Below, in pieces: positions 47,878-56,895 of a stretch of DNA of 64,000 bases (the stretch's first letter is position 1; the number at the start of each line of letters is the position of its first letter). The stretch covers positions 48,641-112,640 of the forward strand of contig JAFTNZ010000007.1 in assembly GCA_017451645.1 (NCBI GenBank), given 5' to 3'. Source of the stretch: Bacteroidaceae bacterium (GTDB taxonomy: Bacteria; Bacteroidota; Bacteroidia; Bacteroidales; Bacteroidaceae). Made by a program: the position numbers and the translations under genes. The notes beneath the pieces are model-generated. The model ran no database searches. It saw only the letters and a list, made by a program, of their open reading frames with translations, and was not told the DNA's origin.

Positions 47878-49590
47878 TCATTCCCCGGCTGTATCTTCCT
47901 CCACATGCGGTTTGAACAAGAGACAGTCGATGCGCATTGTACGAGTGTATTCCCCTCTTCTCACCTGCGAGCTTGACACACGGTTTCTCACACGCAAGGT
48001 CACTTGCGGATCGTCCAAACCCCATGAGCAGGTAGGCAGTGTTTTTCCGCTTGCCAACAGCAAGGTATCCATCACCATCGGGTTGTTTTCCAACTTCGAC
48101 TGCAAGACTTCTGTCACATACTCACCCGCCTGATTGTTGTAGCCCAATGTCCATTCCATGATAGTGGGCAGGGTGTCGGTTGCCAAAACATCACCGGCGA
48201 TGGCAGGAGTCGTCACCACATAGATGTCGTAAGGGATGTTGGAAAGCACATTCTGGATGTAGAAAGTAGCGGCAGGATAGGTAGCGGTAGTCAGACCGGC
48301 GATTTCGCAATAAGAGTTATTGGACACCTTGTCGTAGAAGGGGTTGTCGCTGGCCACACTCTTCATCGGCAACGGGAACTTTGTCGAACTTTGGTCATCT
48401 TCGCTCTCCTTGATGTTCCTGCTGTACTCGGTCTCTACCAGAAGTTGCTGGAAGAAAGTCTGCGTCTTGTCGATGTTCCAATGGGTAGCTTTCAGCACCT
48501 TACCGTTGCTGCATTCTGCTCCTTCTGTACCTTCGAAGGCTCCTCCGGGAGCAAAAGTGTTGTAGTATGCATAGTAGGCCAAGTCACTGGAACCATAAGC
48601 ATACTTGCGCAACGAATATTCAAATGCGTTGGTCGAATAAGCTGAGTCTCCGCTCTCCAAAGCAGGATTGGTTGTCCGGCTGAATACGGTTCCCAACAAC
48701 ACCGACAGACCTGTCTGCACGCGGTTCAAAGAGTCGCGTCCGGCCACATTGTCGTCGTAATTGAAGTAGTTGGTGTATTCTTCAGTCAGACGGGTCCACT
48801 CTTCATTGGTGGGCACCACCATCCAATAGGTAGAGTCCTCCGAGTTGATTTTACCGAGATAGATTGACATGATTTCGTTCTCCAACTGGCTCACTGAGTC
48901 CAAATAGAAGGTCTTTCCATCAACGATACCGCCCTCCACACTCAGTTCGGGGACGAACTCATACTCGTTGTAGGAGTAAAGAAACTCTGCCACATGGGAC
49001 AGATTGGAGTCCTTCTTCAGGTATTCAAAGACGTTGCAGAAGAATTCAACCTCACCGTCCAGTGTAAACAACACGCCGTTGGTATGCTTCACGTTGGCAG
49101 AGAGGAATCTCTTTCCGCCCAACTGCTCCGTAGTCAGCGGCAGGTACTTGCCATTGAGCATGGAGAGGGTCTTTTCGGTCTTTGAAGAAACCGAATGGTT
49201 GTACAAAGCGATGTGATTCTTCACAAACTCCTTCAATGTCTCATTGTCATCGTCTTTCACACCCGAAGCTACCTCCGAAGCATATCTTTCAATCCATGCT
49301 TCAGCCTCCTCGGCAGTAAAGTTTTCATTGGTCGGTGCAAACACGGTGAACACTTGCGAACCGTCCAACACCCGGTCATAGCCGGTAGCCTTGACGACGC
49401 TGGCAAAGTTCGTCAGGTCTGCATTGGTGCTGATGGTTTTCCACAAGCTCTGGTCCACTGCCTGAGTATATCCGTCAAGCAGCGTGGTTGACCCCTTGTA
49501 ATGGTCGTCCCAGTCATCGGAGCAAGCCGTAAAGGCCAGGGCCATCAGAGCCGCTCCCATCACTTTATTGAATTTATTCGTATGTTTCAT
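47878..49590 (-). CDS. Fasciclin (FAS1)-domain surface lipoprotein, 570 aa
   Basis: A 570-residue lipoprotein (AFTACSDDWDDHY, Cys23, acidic tag for surface display). The first FAS1 domain (about 46-190) has LTNFASVVKATGYDRVLDGSQVFT-type helices and the FAPTNENF motif, closing with HTNGVLFTLDGEVEF. A second, interrupted FAS1 (about 195-480) has WMVVPTNEEW and a large insertion. FAS1 domains usually mediate adhesion or ligand binding. Its place between the 678-aa fasciclin protein and a SusC gene is where surface glycan-binding proteins normally lie, so a glycan-binding role is inferred. Confidence 0.85.
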   Translation of the reverse strand: MKHTNKFNKVMGAALMALAFTACSDDWDDHYKGSTTLLDGYTQAVDQSLWKTISTNADLTNFASVVKATGYDRVLDGSQVFTVFAPTNENFTAEEAEAWIERYASEVASGVKDDDNETLKEFVKNHIALYNHSVSSKTEKTLSMLNGKYLPLTTEQLGGKRFLSANVKHTNGVLFTLDGEVEFFCNVFEYLKKDSNLSHVAEFLYSYNEYEFVPELSVEGGIVDGKTFYLDSVSQLENEIMSIYLGKINSEDSTYWMVVPTNEEWTRLTEEYTNYFNYDDNVAGRDSLNRVQTGLSVLLGTVFSRTTNPALESGDSAYSTNAFEYSLRKYAYGSSDLAYYAYYNTFAPGGAFEGTEGAECSNGKVLKATHWNIDKTQTFFQQLLVETEYSRNIKESEDDQSSTKFPLPMKSVASDNPFYDKVSNNSYCEIAGLTTATYPAATFYIQNVLSNIPYDIYVVTTPAIAGDVLATDTLPTIMEWTLGYNNQAGEYVTEVLQSKLENNPMVMDTLLLASGKTLPTCSWGLDDPQVTLRVRNRVSSSQVRRGEYTRTMRIDCLLFKPHVEEDTAGE

Positions 49591-49620
49591 ATCTGTTCGT
49601 TATTTTATCGGGGGAACTAC

Positions 49621-49648
49621 CCCGCCCCACTCTGCTGAGCGAGGCGGG
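49621..49648 (-). other. Intercistronic GC-rich hairpin between two fasciclin genes
   Basis: CCCGCC (49621-49626) pairs with GGCGGG (49643-49648), with further partial pairing inside. It lies 16 nt after the stop of the upstream (678-aa) gene and about 30 nt before the 570-aa gene start, without a T-run. It may stabilise mRNA ends. Confidence 0.4.
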
Positions 49649-49664
49649 AAGCTCCATCACGTTA

Positions 49665-51701
49665 TTACAAATCGTCCTCCATTTCACCTTCGTTGACTAC
49701 ACCATACACACTCTTGGGCACCAGTTCCAGGTAGTCAACCATGAACTCGTTGTTGTTACCTGTCTTGCTCTTCGAAGCGCAACGGATGCGGATGTAGTGG
49801 TCCTTCGTGTTATCGATATAGGTCTGGCACAACACACGGCGGAACGTGGTGGGGTGGTTGACAAACTCTCCCATGCCGCTACCGTCTGTATGATAGCCAC
49901 CGTAAGCACCACGGTAGATTCCCTTATTCTTCAATGCCTTCTGGTCTTCGGCCTTCTGCTCATCGGTAAAGTCTGTGTAAGCTTTTCCTTCATCCTCACT
50001 GAAGTTTGATCCCAAAATGGATTCGTCGTTCAGACCGATACGCATGTCCAAGGGGATACCTTGCGGTACATCGTCAAAGTAAATCTGTGCTACACCACGG
50101 GTGTCCAATGCACAGAATCCCAAGCGTACCTGCCACTCTCCGGAGTAAGGAACGGGCGGCAGACGGAATTCGAAGTTGTAGTCTCCGAACAGGTTCATCT
50201 CATCGCCACAATAGCTCCAGAAGTTCCAGTGCGGACGACGATAGACGAAGCGGCTGCCGTTCAACTTCACACCATCCAGATAACCGTCGGGGAAGTAGTA
50301 GTTACGTCCGTTCTTGAAGGTTTCATCAGGTGTTGCATTGCTGTCATCCACGGTCGGGTCACCGTTCAAGCGGATGTCGTTGGTCATGATTTCGGGGAAG
50401 ATGGTCGAGAAGTCCATACGGATGCGCATGTTCTGCACCTTGTCGCGCACATCAGTGGTAAATGCGAGCATCTCGTTGATGTAGAAGTAGCGTCCGTTAG
50501 GGGCATCCTGTACCAGCGAGTCTTCAATGACCGGTGAGATTTCGGCACCCTCAATCTGATAGTTATTGTCGTAGCGGCGGTTGGCATAGCGTTCGCCCAA
50601 TGTGCCGTTGCCTGCATATTCACGCATGGTCAGCTGTTCGAATTTGATCATCGTGTGAGGCAGCAGGGTCTGATACCAGTCGATGGGGTTCATCAAATCA
50701 GTCTTGATACCAATGGCACCATTGACGATTCCCGAATGAAGTTCCAGCGTGGTGATGTAGTCCCATCCCTTCACATCGCGGTTCAGGATGTGGTATCTCA
50801 CCCAACGGTTCAGCGGATTCTTCGGATGGGTATAGTCATCGTCATACTTGCCTGCATCTTCCGGATAGGTCGCATCATAGATTTTTTTGGCTTCTTCTGC
50901 CAATTTCTCCAGTGTACGGATGCCATACTTGTCGGCAAGCACATCGTCCGGCTCTACGAAGATGGTGAAGCCATACTTCTTCGTATCGGGTACAGTAGCC
51001 ACCTCTTTCCAGGTGTGCGACTTGTAGTAGTAACGGTCGAAGCTGGTGTTGTCGTAGCTTTCATCCTTTATGGCAAAGAGTTCATTCTCTACCTTGGTGA
51101 CTGTCAGCGCCTGACAGAAAAGTGTTGTTCTCGGGTTCTCCTTCAAGATGTCAACCACACTGCTGTTCGAGTTTTCGAGCACCTTGCTGATTGGTTGCAC
51201 GATACCGTTCTCCACCGAGTCGTCCTGCGTCTCAAAGTAGATATACGAAGCACGGTTCAGATAGACCACGGCATTGCTGTTGGAGTCGGTGCCGTGAGTA
51301 ATCTGGATGTAGCGGCGGTTCATGTTGGCTGTGTGCAGCGTACCGTCGTTCATCTCGATGGTGGAATACATGTTGCCCACCAGGTGCGTACGTGCAATGG
51401 TGTCGCACTGCTCATCCGTCAGCGAATCGACGGAGGGCACCCCCTTACCGGCCAGATACTCCGCCATGGCCTTGTTGTCCGGCAAGAAACAGGTGTAGTG
51501 GCCGTAGGTAGAGAGCAGGTCCATCAGTTCCGCCCGCTTCACCACCGTAGCAAAATCGCTATACTGTTCGCGCGAAGTGATGTAGTCGCTCATCATCTCC
51601 CCGGTAAAGGTATAGTAGTGTTCGTTGTCCAAATCGTCCTCGCAGGCCATGAATCCCATTGCGCAAACGACTCCGACGAATATATGCTTGAAATATTTCA
51701 T
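49665..51701 (-). CDS. Fasciclin (FAS1)-domain surface lipoprotein with C-terminal beta domain, 678 aa
   Basis: From ATG 51701, 678 residues; lipobox GFMACEDD, Cys20. The upstream in-frame start at 51746 would bury the signal peptide. FAS1-like domains at about 35-170 (FATVVKRAELMDLLSTYGHYT, CFLPDNKAMAEYL) and about 175-395 (FTIFVEPDDVL). The C-terminal ~280 residues form a different beta-sandwich-like region (YFPDGYLDGVKLNGSRFVY, EFRLPPVPYSGEWQVRLGF) that resembles a ligand-binding jelly-roll. Probably a surface glycan-binding protein. It lies 54 bp after susD of pair 1. Confidence 0.82.
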   Translation of the reverse strand: MKYFKHIFVGVVCAMGFMACEDDLDNEHYYTFTGEMMSDYITSREQYSDFATVVKRAELMDLLSTYGHYTCFLPDNKAMAEYLAGKGVPSVDSLTDEQCDTIARTHLVGNMYSTIEMNDGTLHTANMNRRYIQITHGTDSNSNAVVYLNRASYIYFETQDDSVENGIVQPISKVLENSNSSVVDILKENPRTTLFCQALTVTKVENELFAIKDESYDNTSFDRYYYKSHTWKEVATVPDTKKYGFTIFVEPDDVLADKYGIRTLEKLAEEAKKIYDATYPEDAGKYDDDYTHPKNPLNRWVRYHILNRDVKGWDYITTLELHSGIVNGAIGIKTDLMNPIDWYQTLLPHTMIKFEQLTMREYAGNGTLGERYANRRYDNNYQIEGAEISPVIEDSLVQDAPNGRYFYINEMLAFTTDVRDKVQNMRIRMDFSTIFPEIMTNDIRLNGDPTVDDSNATPDETFKNGRNYYFPDGYLDGVKLNGSRFVYRRPHWNFWSYCGDEMNLFGDYNFEFRLPPVPYSGEWQVRLGFCALDTRGVAQIYFDDVPQGIPLDMRIGLNDESILGSNFSEDEGKAYTDFTDEQKAEDQKALKNKGIYRGAYGGYHTDGSGMGEFVNHPTTFRRVLCQTYIDNTKDHYIRIRCASKSKTGNNNEFMVDYLELVPKSVYGVVNEGEMEDDL

Positions 51702-51755
51702 AACGTTTGTTTTTTTGGTTTCAAATTTCAAAACTAATTCTTTCATGCAGAGGCA

Positions 51756-53480
51756 TCATTCCACCCGCTCGTAGCTTCCCTCTTCGCCTGTTCCGTAGGC
51801 CGGATTCTGCTTCAGGTTGGGGTTCACCTTCAACTCATCCGTATGATAGGGCCAATAGATGGCATCCATACGGGTCAGTTTGTTCTGGATGATGGAGGCT
51901 CCGCTGCTGTATTTCTGAAGCACCTTGCCTGTCAGCACCTTGGTATTTCCATCGCGTCGGGCCGCACGCACGAGGTCAAACCAACGCTTGCCCTCGAACA
52001 TCAGTTCGCGCTGACGCTCCAACAACACCAGTTCCTTCATCTGCTCCTTGGTAGAATAGCTGGTTGCCACCAACGTATCCTTCAGAGCCAACGGCGACTG
52101 GCACACCGAACGCTTGTTCACTGCATTGACCAGCGTGAATGCCTCCTGCTTCAGGTCGTCGTTCACACCGGTGGTATCAACGTCCGCCATCAGCTGCACC
52201 AGCGCTTCTGCCTTCAGCAGCATGATGTCCGTCAGACGATAGACAATCCAGTTGCAGGTATGTCTGTCTTTGGCATGAATACCATACATGACGGTATTGT
52301 CTCCGGAAGTGGCAATATTGAATTGCATAAGGGATTTCGTGTATTTGCCAATACCACAGAGAGAACCCAATTCAATGAAATTCTCATAAGAGCGTGCATC
52401 GTACTTGTTCGCAAAGACCTTGTAAGTGCCATTGCTGACATCCTTTCCGATAAATTCGGGCACTGCGGCCAGTCCGGGAAGAGCCTCGACATTTCCATAG
52501 ACAGCACTTACCGCCGTGTTATGAGGCATGGAGTTGTCGTCCATGAAGGTCAGCTCAAAGATGCCCTCACTGCTGTTTCCTTCTGCAAAGATGGTGTTGT
52601 AGGCATTGCCATAGAATGCAGACGAACTGCTACTGTATGACTCTGCTATCAGAGGAAAACCGTTAAAGACGTTGTTTGAAGAGCTTCCTGCCATCGGATT
52701 CTCTTTCTTCTCCTCCTCGGCATCGGCCTTCTTGGCTTCAATCACCAGGTCGGCATAATGGATACTGGTGGCATAGTCATGCTTCCACAGGTACATTTCA
52801 CACAACATGGCATTGATGGCATCCTGTGTGATGCGCCCCGTCTGATAGAGCGGCTGCACCTCCGAATACTTGCGCTGGGCATCGCTCTTCACGGTCTCCA
52901 AGTCAGTAATGATGCTGTCGAGCACGGCATCAAACGGAGTGGCGGGCAAATCCATCACCTGGTCGTCATCCGTGTATGCCTCGGTCACGTAGGGTACATC
53001 GCGGAACGCACGAATCAGGTAGAAGTAGCAGAGGTCGCGGATAGCGGACACCTCAGCCAATGTTGCCTTCAATTCACTCGCAGTGTAGCTGGGGTCGATG
53101 GCAGCCACTCCCGGTGCATACTTGATGACTGTGTTACACCGGTTGATGACGTTGTAGAAATCCACCCACGTGGTATAGCCATTGGTGGCCTTGATGTTCT
53201 CCTTGAAAATGTTCTCCATGTTCTGGTCATAGTTCAGACCAGCACCTGCTGTGACGTTGTCGCTGCGGAACTCACCCCAGATCATCATACGTCGGATGAC
53301 GGGGTCAGCCTGCAACGCTTCGTAGCAACCGGCCACGGCAGACTGCACATCGGTCTTTTCACTCCAGAAGTTCTCCAACAGAATCTTGTCCTGAGGTTCG
53401 ATTTCCAGAAAGTCGCTACATGAAGCCAACCCGCCGGCCAGTCCGACAGCACAAATCAAATTATATATCGTTTTCTTCAT
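51756..53480 (-). CDS. SusD/RagB-family lipoprotein (pair 1)
   Basis: A 574-residue SusD-family lipoprotein (GGLASCSDFLEIEPQD, Cys21; the DFLE-x-x-P motif is classic). Core helices include IRDLCYFYLIRAFRDVPYVTEAY and INAMLCEMYLWKHDYATSIHYADLVIEAK. The C-terminal region has IVYRLTDIMLLKAEALVQLM and LVLLERQRELMFEGKRWFDLVRAARR. It is 40 bp downstream of its SusC partner. Confidence 0.95.
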   Translation of the reverse strand: MKKTIYNLICAVGLAGGLASCSDFLEIEPQDKILLENFWSEKTDVQSAVAGCYEALQADPVIRRMMIWGEFRSDNVTAGAGLNYDQNMENIFKENIKATNGYTTWVDFYNVINRCNTVIKYAPGVAAIDPSYTASELKATLAEVSAIRDLCYFYLIRAFRDVPYVTEAYTDDDQVMDLPATPFDAVLDSIITDLETVKSDAQRKYSEVQPLYQTGRITQDAINAMLCEMYLWKHDYATSIHYADLVIEAKKADAEEEKKENPMAGSSSNNVFNGFPLIAESYSSSSSAFYGNAYNTIFAEGNSSEGIFELTFMDDNSMPHNTAVSAVYGNVEALPGLAAVPEFIGKDVSNGTYKVFANKYDARSYENFIELGSLCGIGKYTKSLMQFNIATSGDNTVMYGIHAKDRHTCNWIVYRLTDIMLLKAEALVQLMADVDTTGVNDDLKQEAFTLVNAVNKRSVCQSPLALKDTLVATSYSTKEQMKELVLLERQRELMFEGKRWFDLVRAARRDGNTKVLTGKVLQKYSSGASIIQNKLTRMDAIYWPYHTDELKVNPNLKQNPAYGTGEEGSYERVE

Positions 53481-53520
53481 ATTCCGATTTTTGTTTTATT
53501 GATGATTAGCAATTTTTTCT

Positions 53521-56500
53521 TTAGAATCCTACTGTCAGACCAAAGGTATATGAGCGTGAACGCGGTGTCTGCGACCAGTCGATAGCAGGAGCATATCCGC
53601 TGTTGGACACATCCGGGTCAACACCTGAATACTCGGTGAGCACCAAGGGGTTGTTGGCACTGGCATACATGGACACTTGATTGAGTCCCAGCGGCTTGAG
53701 CCACTTCTTTGGCAAGCGGTAGCTCAGCTGGATGTAGCTTACACGCAGGTAGTCGCCATTCTCCACGAAGCGATCGCTCACGAGAGTGTTGTAGTTGCTG
53801 GTGTTGCCGAACATGGCACGGGGGATAGAGGTCACGTCGCCCTCTTTACGCCAACGGTAGTTCACAGCCTGACTCTGGTTGTCGTTGCCGGTCATGGCTT
53901 CGGCATTCAGACGGGCCATATTCAGAATCTTGTAACCCAAACGATAAACGAACTGGGTGTTCAAGCGCCAGTCACCATAGTTGAAGGTGAAACCGAAACC
54001 ACCGGTCAGTTTGGGCAATGAGTTACCCAGATAGACGATGTCGAGCGCATTGATCTGGCCATCGTGGTTGATGTCCTCGTAGATGGCATCACCACCGCTG
54101 AACTTGTAGTTCTTGCCCGAAGCATCGTTCGAATAATTGTACATCATGCGTACGGGATTACCCTCCGAATCGAGCACCAGATTGCCGGCAGCATTGAATG
54201 CTACGGGAGCAGTCTTGCCCTCAGCCAGGAACTGCTGACGCTGTTCGGGAGTCATGTTCTTGAAGGTGTCGTAGTTGTATTGGTAAACACCTTTGTAACG
54301 GAAGCCGTAGATAGAGCCGAACGAGTTGTTCAACTGTACGCGCTGCAACCACTCACCGTTGCCGTAGCCATAGGTTGAGTTGAGCGAATTGAGGATATAC
54401 TCGTCCATTTCCAGAATTTCGTTATAGTTGTTACCGAAGTTGGCATTGAGATCCATCGAGAACTTGCCCTTCTTGATGAGCTTGTTGGTGTTGATGTGGA
54501 ACTCCCAACCGCTGTTGCGCATCTTACCGTTATTGCGGTAGGGCAACGAGTTGAAGCCGGTGTTGGAGGGGATACGGTAATCCTTCATCAACATGTCGGT
54601 AGTGGTAGAGATATAGCCTTCCAGCGTCAGTTTCAGACGATCGTCCCAGAAACCGAAGTCCATACCGAGGTTATAGCTGGTCACCATTTCCCACTTGAGG
54701 TCGGTCAGACGGATGTTGTTGGGGTGTACAGAAGTCATGTCGATGTAGGTGCTACCGGCAGAATAGGTACTGGTGTAGAGATAATCGCTACCGGGCTGTC
54801 TTCCCACACGACCCCAGCTGGGACGCAGTGACAACATGGAGAGCCACTTGCGTGCGGGCTCCATCCAAGGCTCGTCGATGATGTTCCAGCGCAATGACAA
54901 GGCGGGGAAGTAGCCCCAACGGTTGTTGGGTCCGAACTTGGTCGTACCGTCGGCACGCAGCGAAGCGTCAAGCATGTAACGTCCCTTGTAAGCATAGTGG
55001 GCAGAGAATGTGTAGTACATCGAACGCCATTCGGCATAGCTCGAGCCCATGTCTGTGACGCGTCCGCCGGCATCAGGACTGGTGACACCACCTGAGGGCA
55101 GTCCGTCAGCAGAGGTGTTCTGTCCGGTAGAAGAGCCTGACGTCAGTTCAAAACGTCCCATCATCATCAGCGAATGGTCCTTGTTCTTGAAAGCGGGAAT
55201 CAAGGTCAGGGTCTGCTTGGTGTTGAATGCCACACTCTTGTAGTTTCCGGCATACGAGGAGTTCACACCGTCGTTCCACTTGATTGTCTTCAGTTCAGAA
55301 GGATAGAACTTATCCACGTACTCGTTGAAGATGTTCATGATGACCGAACCGCGCCAGTTCAACTGCCAATGGTCTTCATCCATACCCAACAGGCGGTAGT
55401 TGATGATCAACTCGGGCGCCATGTCGTAAGTGGTCTGGTCGTTCTGTGCCAGATGGGCACTGGCAATGGGGTTGACGTAAGCCTTCTGGTTATCGACCTT
55501 ATTGTTCGAAGGATTGAACTCGCTGGAAGCGCTCTGCAACATCGTGTAGTAGGCTGAGGTGTTCTGTCCCTGCAAGGGATGTCCTACCGGATACTGTTCG
55601 TAGATGCTCATGTTGGGCATCTTCTTCATGGCAAGAGCCAACAGGTCGTCCGAGTTCCTTTCGTTCTTGGTATAGGTCAATGCGAAGTTGGTCTGCACCT
55701 TGATACGGTCACTGATGTTGTAGTCGAGGTTCATACGGGTGGTGAAACGTTGCAGTTTCTGCTCGATGATGGTACCTGTTTCGTGGTCGTAACCTGCACT
55801 CACACGGAAGGCAGCCTTCTCACCACCACCACTGATGGTCACATAGTGATTCTGACGGAGACCCCATTGGGTGACTTCATCGCGCCAATCAGTGTTGTTG
55901 TTGTATTGCTCATATTCTGAGAAAGTGGGGTCGTAGTTCAATTCGGGGATGTTGCTGGCACCGTCGCTCTGCTGGGGATTGAAGTAAGACTCCTTCAAGA
56001 GCATGGTGTAGTCGTCACCATTCAGCAGGTCATACCCGTCGGGCTGATAGGTGGAGGTCAGCTTCAGCGAATAGGTCACCTGCGGTTTGCCTCGTGCACC
56101 ACGCTTGGTGGTCAACTCGATAACACCGTTACCACCCTGGCTACCATAGACAGCCGTAGCGGCAGCATCCTTCAGCACACGGATTTCTTCGATATCTTCG
56201 GGGTTGATGTTCAGCAACTGGGCAAACTGTTCGTCGTTGGCCGAACTGAGGTCGAAAGTGGACATATCCACGCTGCGGATATTACCGTCGATGACAATCA
56301 ACGGGTTGGCATCCGTCAGTGTAGAGAGCGACGAAGCACCACGCAGACGCATGGTAGAGCCTGATCCCAAGTTACCGGAATTCATCACCAGGTCGAGACC
56401 GGCAATACGTCCCTGCAACATCTCATCCACGGTGGTACTACCCAAGCCCTCAAACTCACTCATGTTCAACGACTGGGTTGAGAATGAGATTTCGCGTTCG

Positions 56501-56895
56501 GGAATGGCCAGGTTGTTACCACCAATCTTCTTTGTAGCCTTCACTTCCACCACCTGCAGTGTCATGGCCGACTGCATCATCACGTTGTAAGTGGTCTTGT
56601 CGATAGGCAAGGTCACAGTCTTCAAACCCACGAAGGCAAACTGCAATTTGTCCTTCGGATTACGGATTTTCATGGTAAAGTTACCGTTCATGTCGGTCAA
56701 GGCACTCTCGATGATACGTCCGTTAGCATCTATCTCACACACGGTCGCACCCATCAACGGGCCCATGTCGTCGCTTACAGTTCCGTGTACAGAGGTTATC
56801 TGTGCCTGTACAGCGGTCACCATCAGCATCAATGCCGCCATCATGCTCAGGCGGATTGCTTTTGTACAATGCAATATATGTTTCATAGTCGTCAT
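53521..56895 (-). CDS. SusC/RagA-family TonB-linked outer-membrane protein (pair 1)
   Basis: A 1124-residue protein with signal peptide (VTAVQAQ). Carboxypeptidase-regulatory-like domain (about 33-115; VHGTVSDDMGPLMGATVCEID). Plug (about 140-265; VDEMLQGRIAGLDLV, ANPLIVIDGNIRSVD, EIRVLKDAAATAVYGSQGGNGVIELTTKRG) and barrel ending YTFGLTVGF. The start codon overlaps the stop of the upstream fasciclin gene (TAATG), so the two are translationally coupled. ATG at 56886, three codons on, is an alternative. Confidence 0.95.
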   Translation of the reverse strand: MTTMKHILHCTKAIRLSMMAALMLMVTAVQAQITSVHGTVSDDMGPLMGATVCEIDANGRIIESALTDMNGNFTMKIRNPKDKLQFAFVGLKTVTLPIDKTTYNVMMQSAMTLQVVEVKATKKIGGNNLAIPEREISFSTQSLNMSEFEGLGSTTVDEMLQGRIAGLDLVMNSGNLGSGSTMRLRGASSLSTLTDANPLIVIDGNIRSVDMSTFDLSSANDEQFAQLLNINPEDIEEIRVLKDAAATAVYGSQGGNGVIELTTKRGARGKPQVTYSLKLTSTYQPDGYDLLNGDDYTMLLKESYFNPQQSDGASNIPELNYDPTFSEYEQYNNNTDWRDEVTQWGLRQNHYVTISGGGEKAAFRVSAGYDHETGTIIEQKLQRFTTRMNLDYNISDRIKVQTNFALTYTKNERNSDDLLALAMKKMPNMSIYEQYPVGHPLQGQNTSAYYTMLQSASSEFNPSNNKVDNQKAYVNPIASAHLAQNDQTTYDMAPELIINYRLLGMDEDHWQLNWRGSVIMNIFNEYVDKFYPSELKTIKWNDGVNSSYAGNYKSVAFNTKQTLTLIPAFKNKDHSLMMMGRFELTSGSSTGQNTSADGLPSGGVTSPDAGGRVTDMGSSYAEWRSMYYTFSAHYAYKGRYMLDASLRADGTTKFGPNNRWGYFPALSLRWNIIDEPWMEPARKWLSMLSLRPSWGRVGRQPGSDYLYTSTYSAGSTYIDMTSVHPNNIRLTDLKWEMVTSYNLGMDFGFWDDRLKLTLEGYISTTTDMLMKDYRIPSNTGFNSLPYRNNGKMRNSGWEFHINTNKLIKKGKFSMDLNANFGNNYNEILEMDEYILNSLNSTYGYGNGEWLQRVQLNNSFGSIYGFRYKGVYQYNYDTFKNMTPEQRQQFLAEGKTAPVAFNAAGNLVLDSEGNPVRMMYNYSNDASGKNYKFSGGDAIYEDINHDGQINALDIVYLGNSLPKLTGGFGFTFNYGDWRLNTQFVYRLGYKILNMARLNAEAMTGNDNQSQAVNYRWRKEGDVTSIPRAMFGNTSNYNTLVSDRFVENGDYLRVSYIQLSYRLPKKWLKPLGLNQVSMYASANNPLVLTEYSGVDPDVSNSGYAPAIDWSQTPRSRSYTFGLTVGF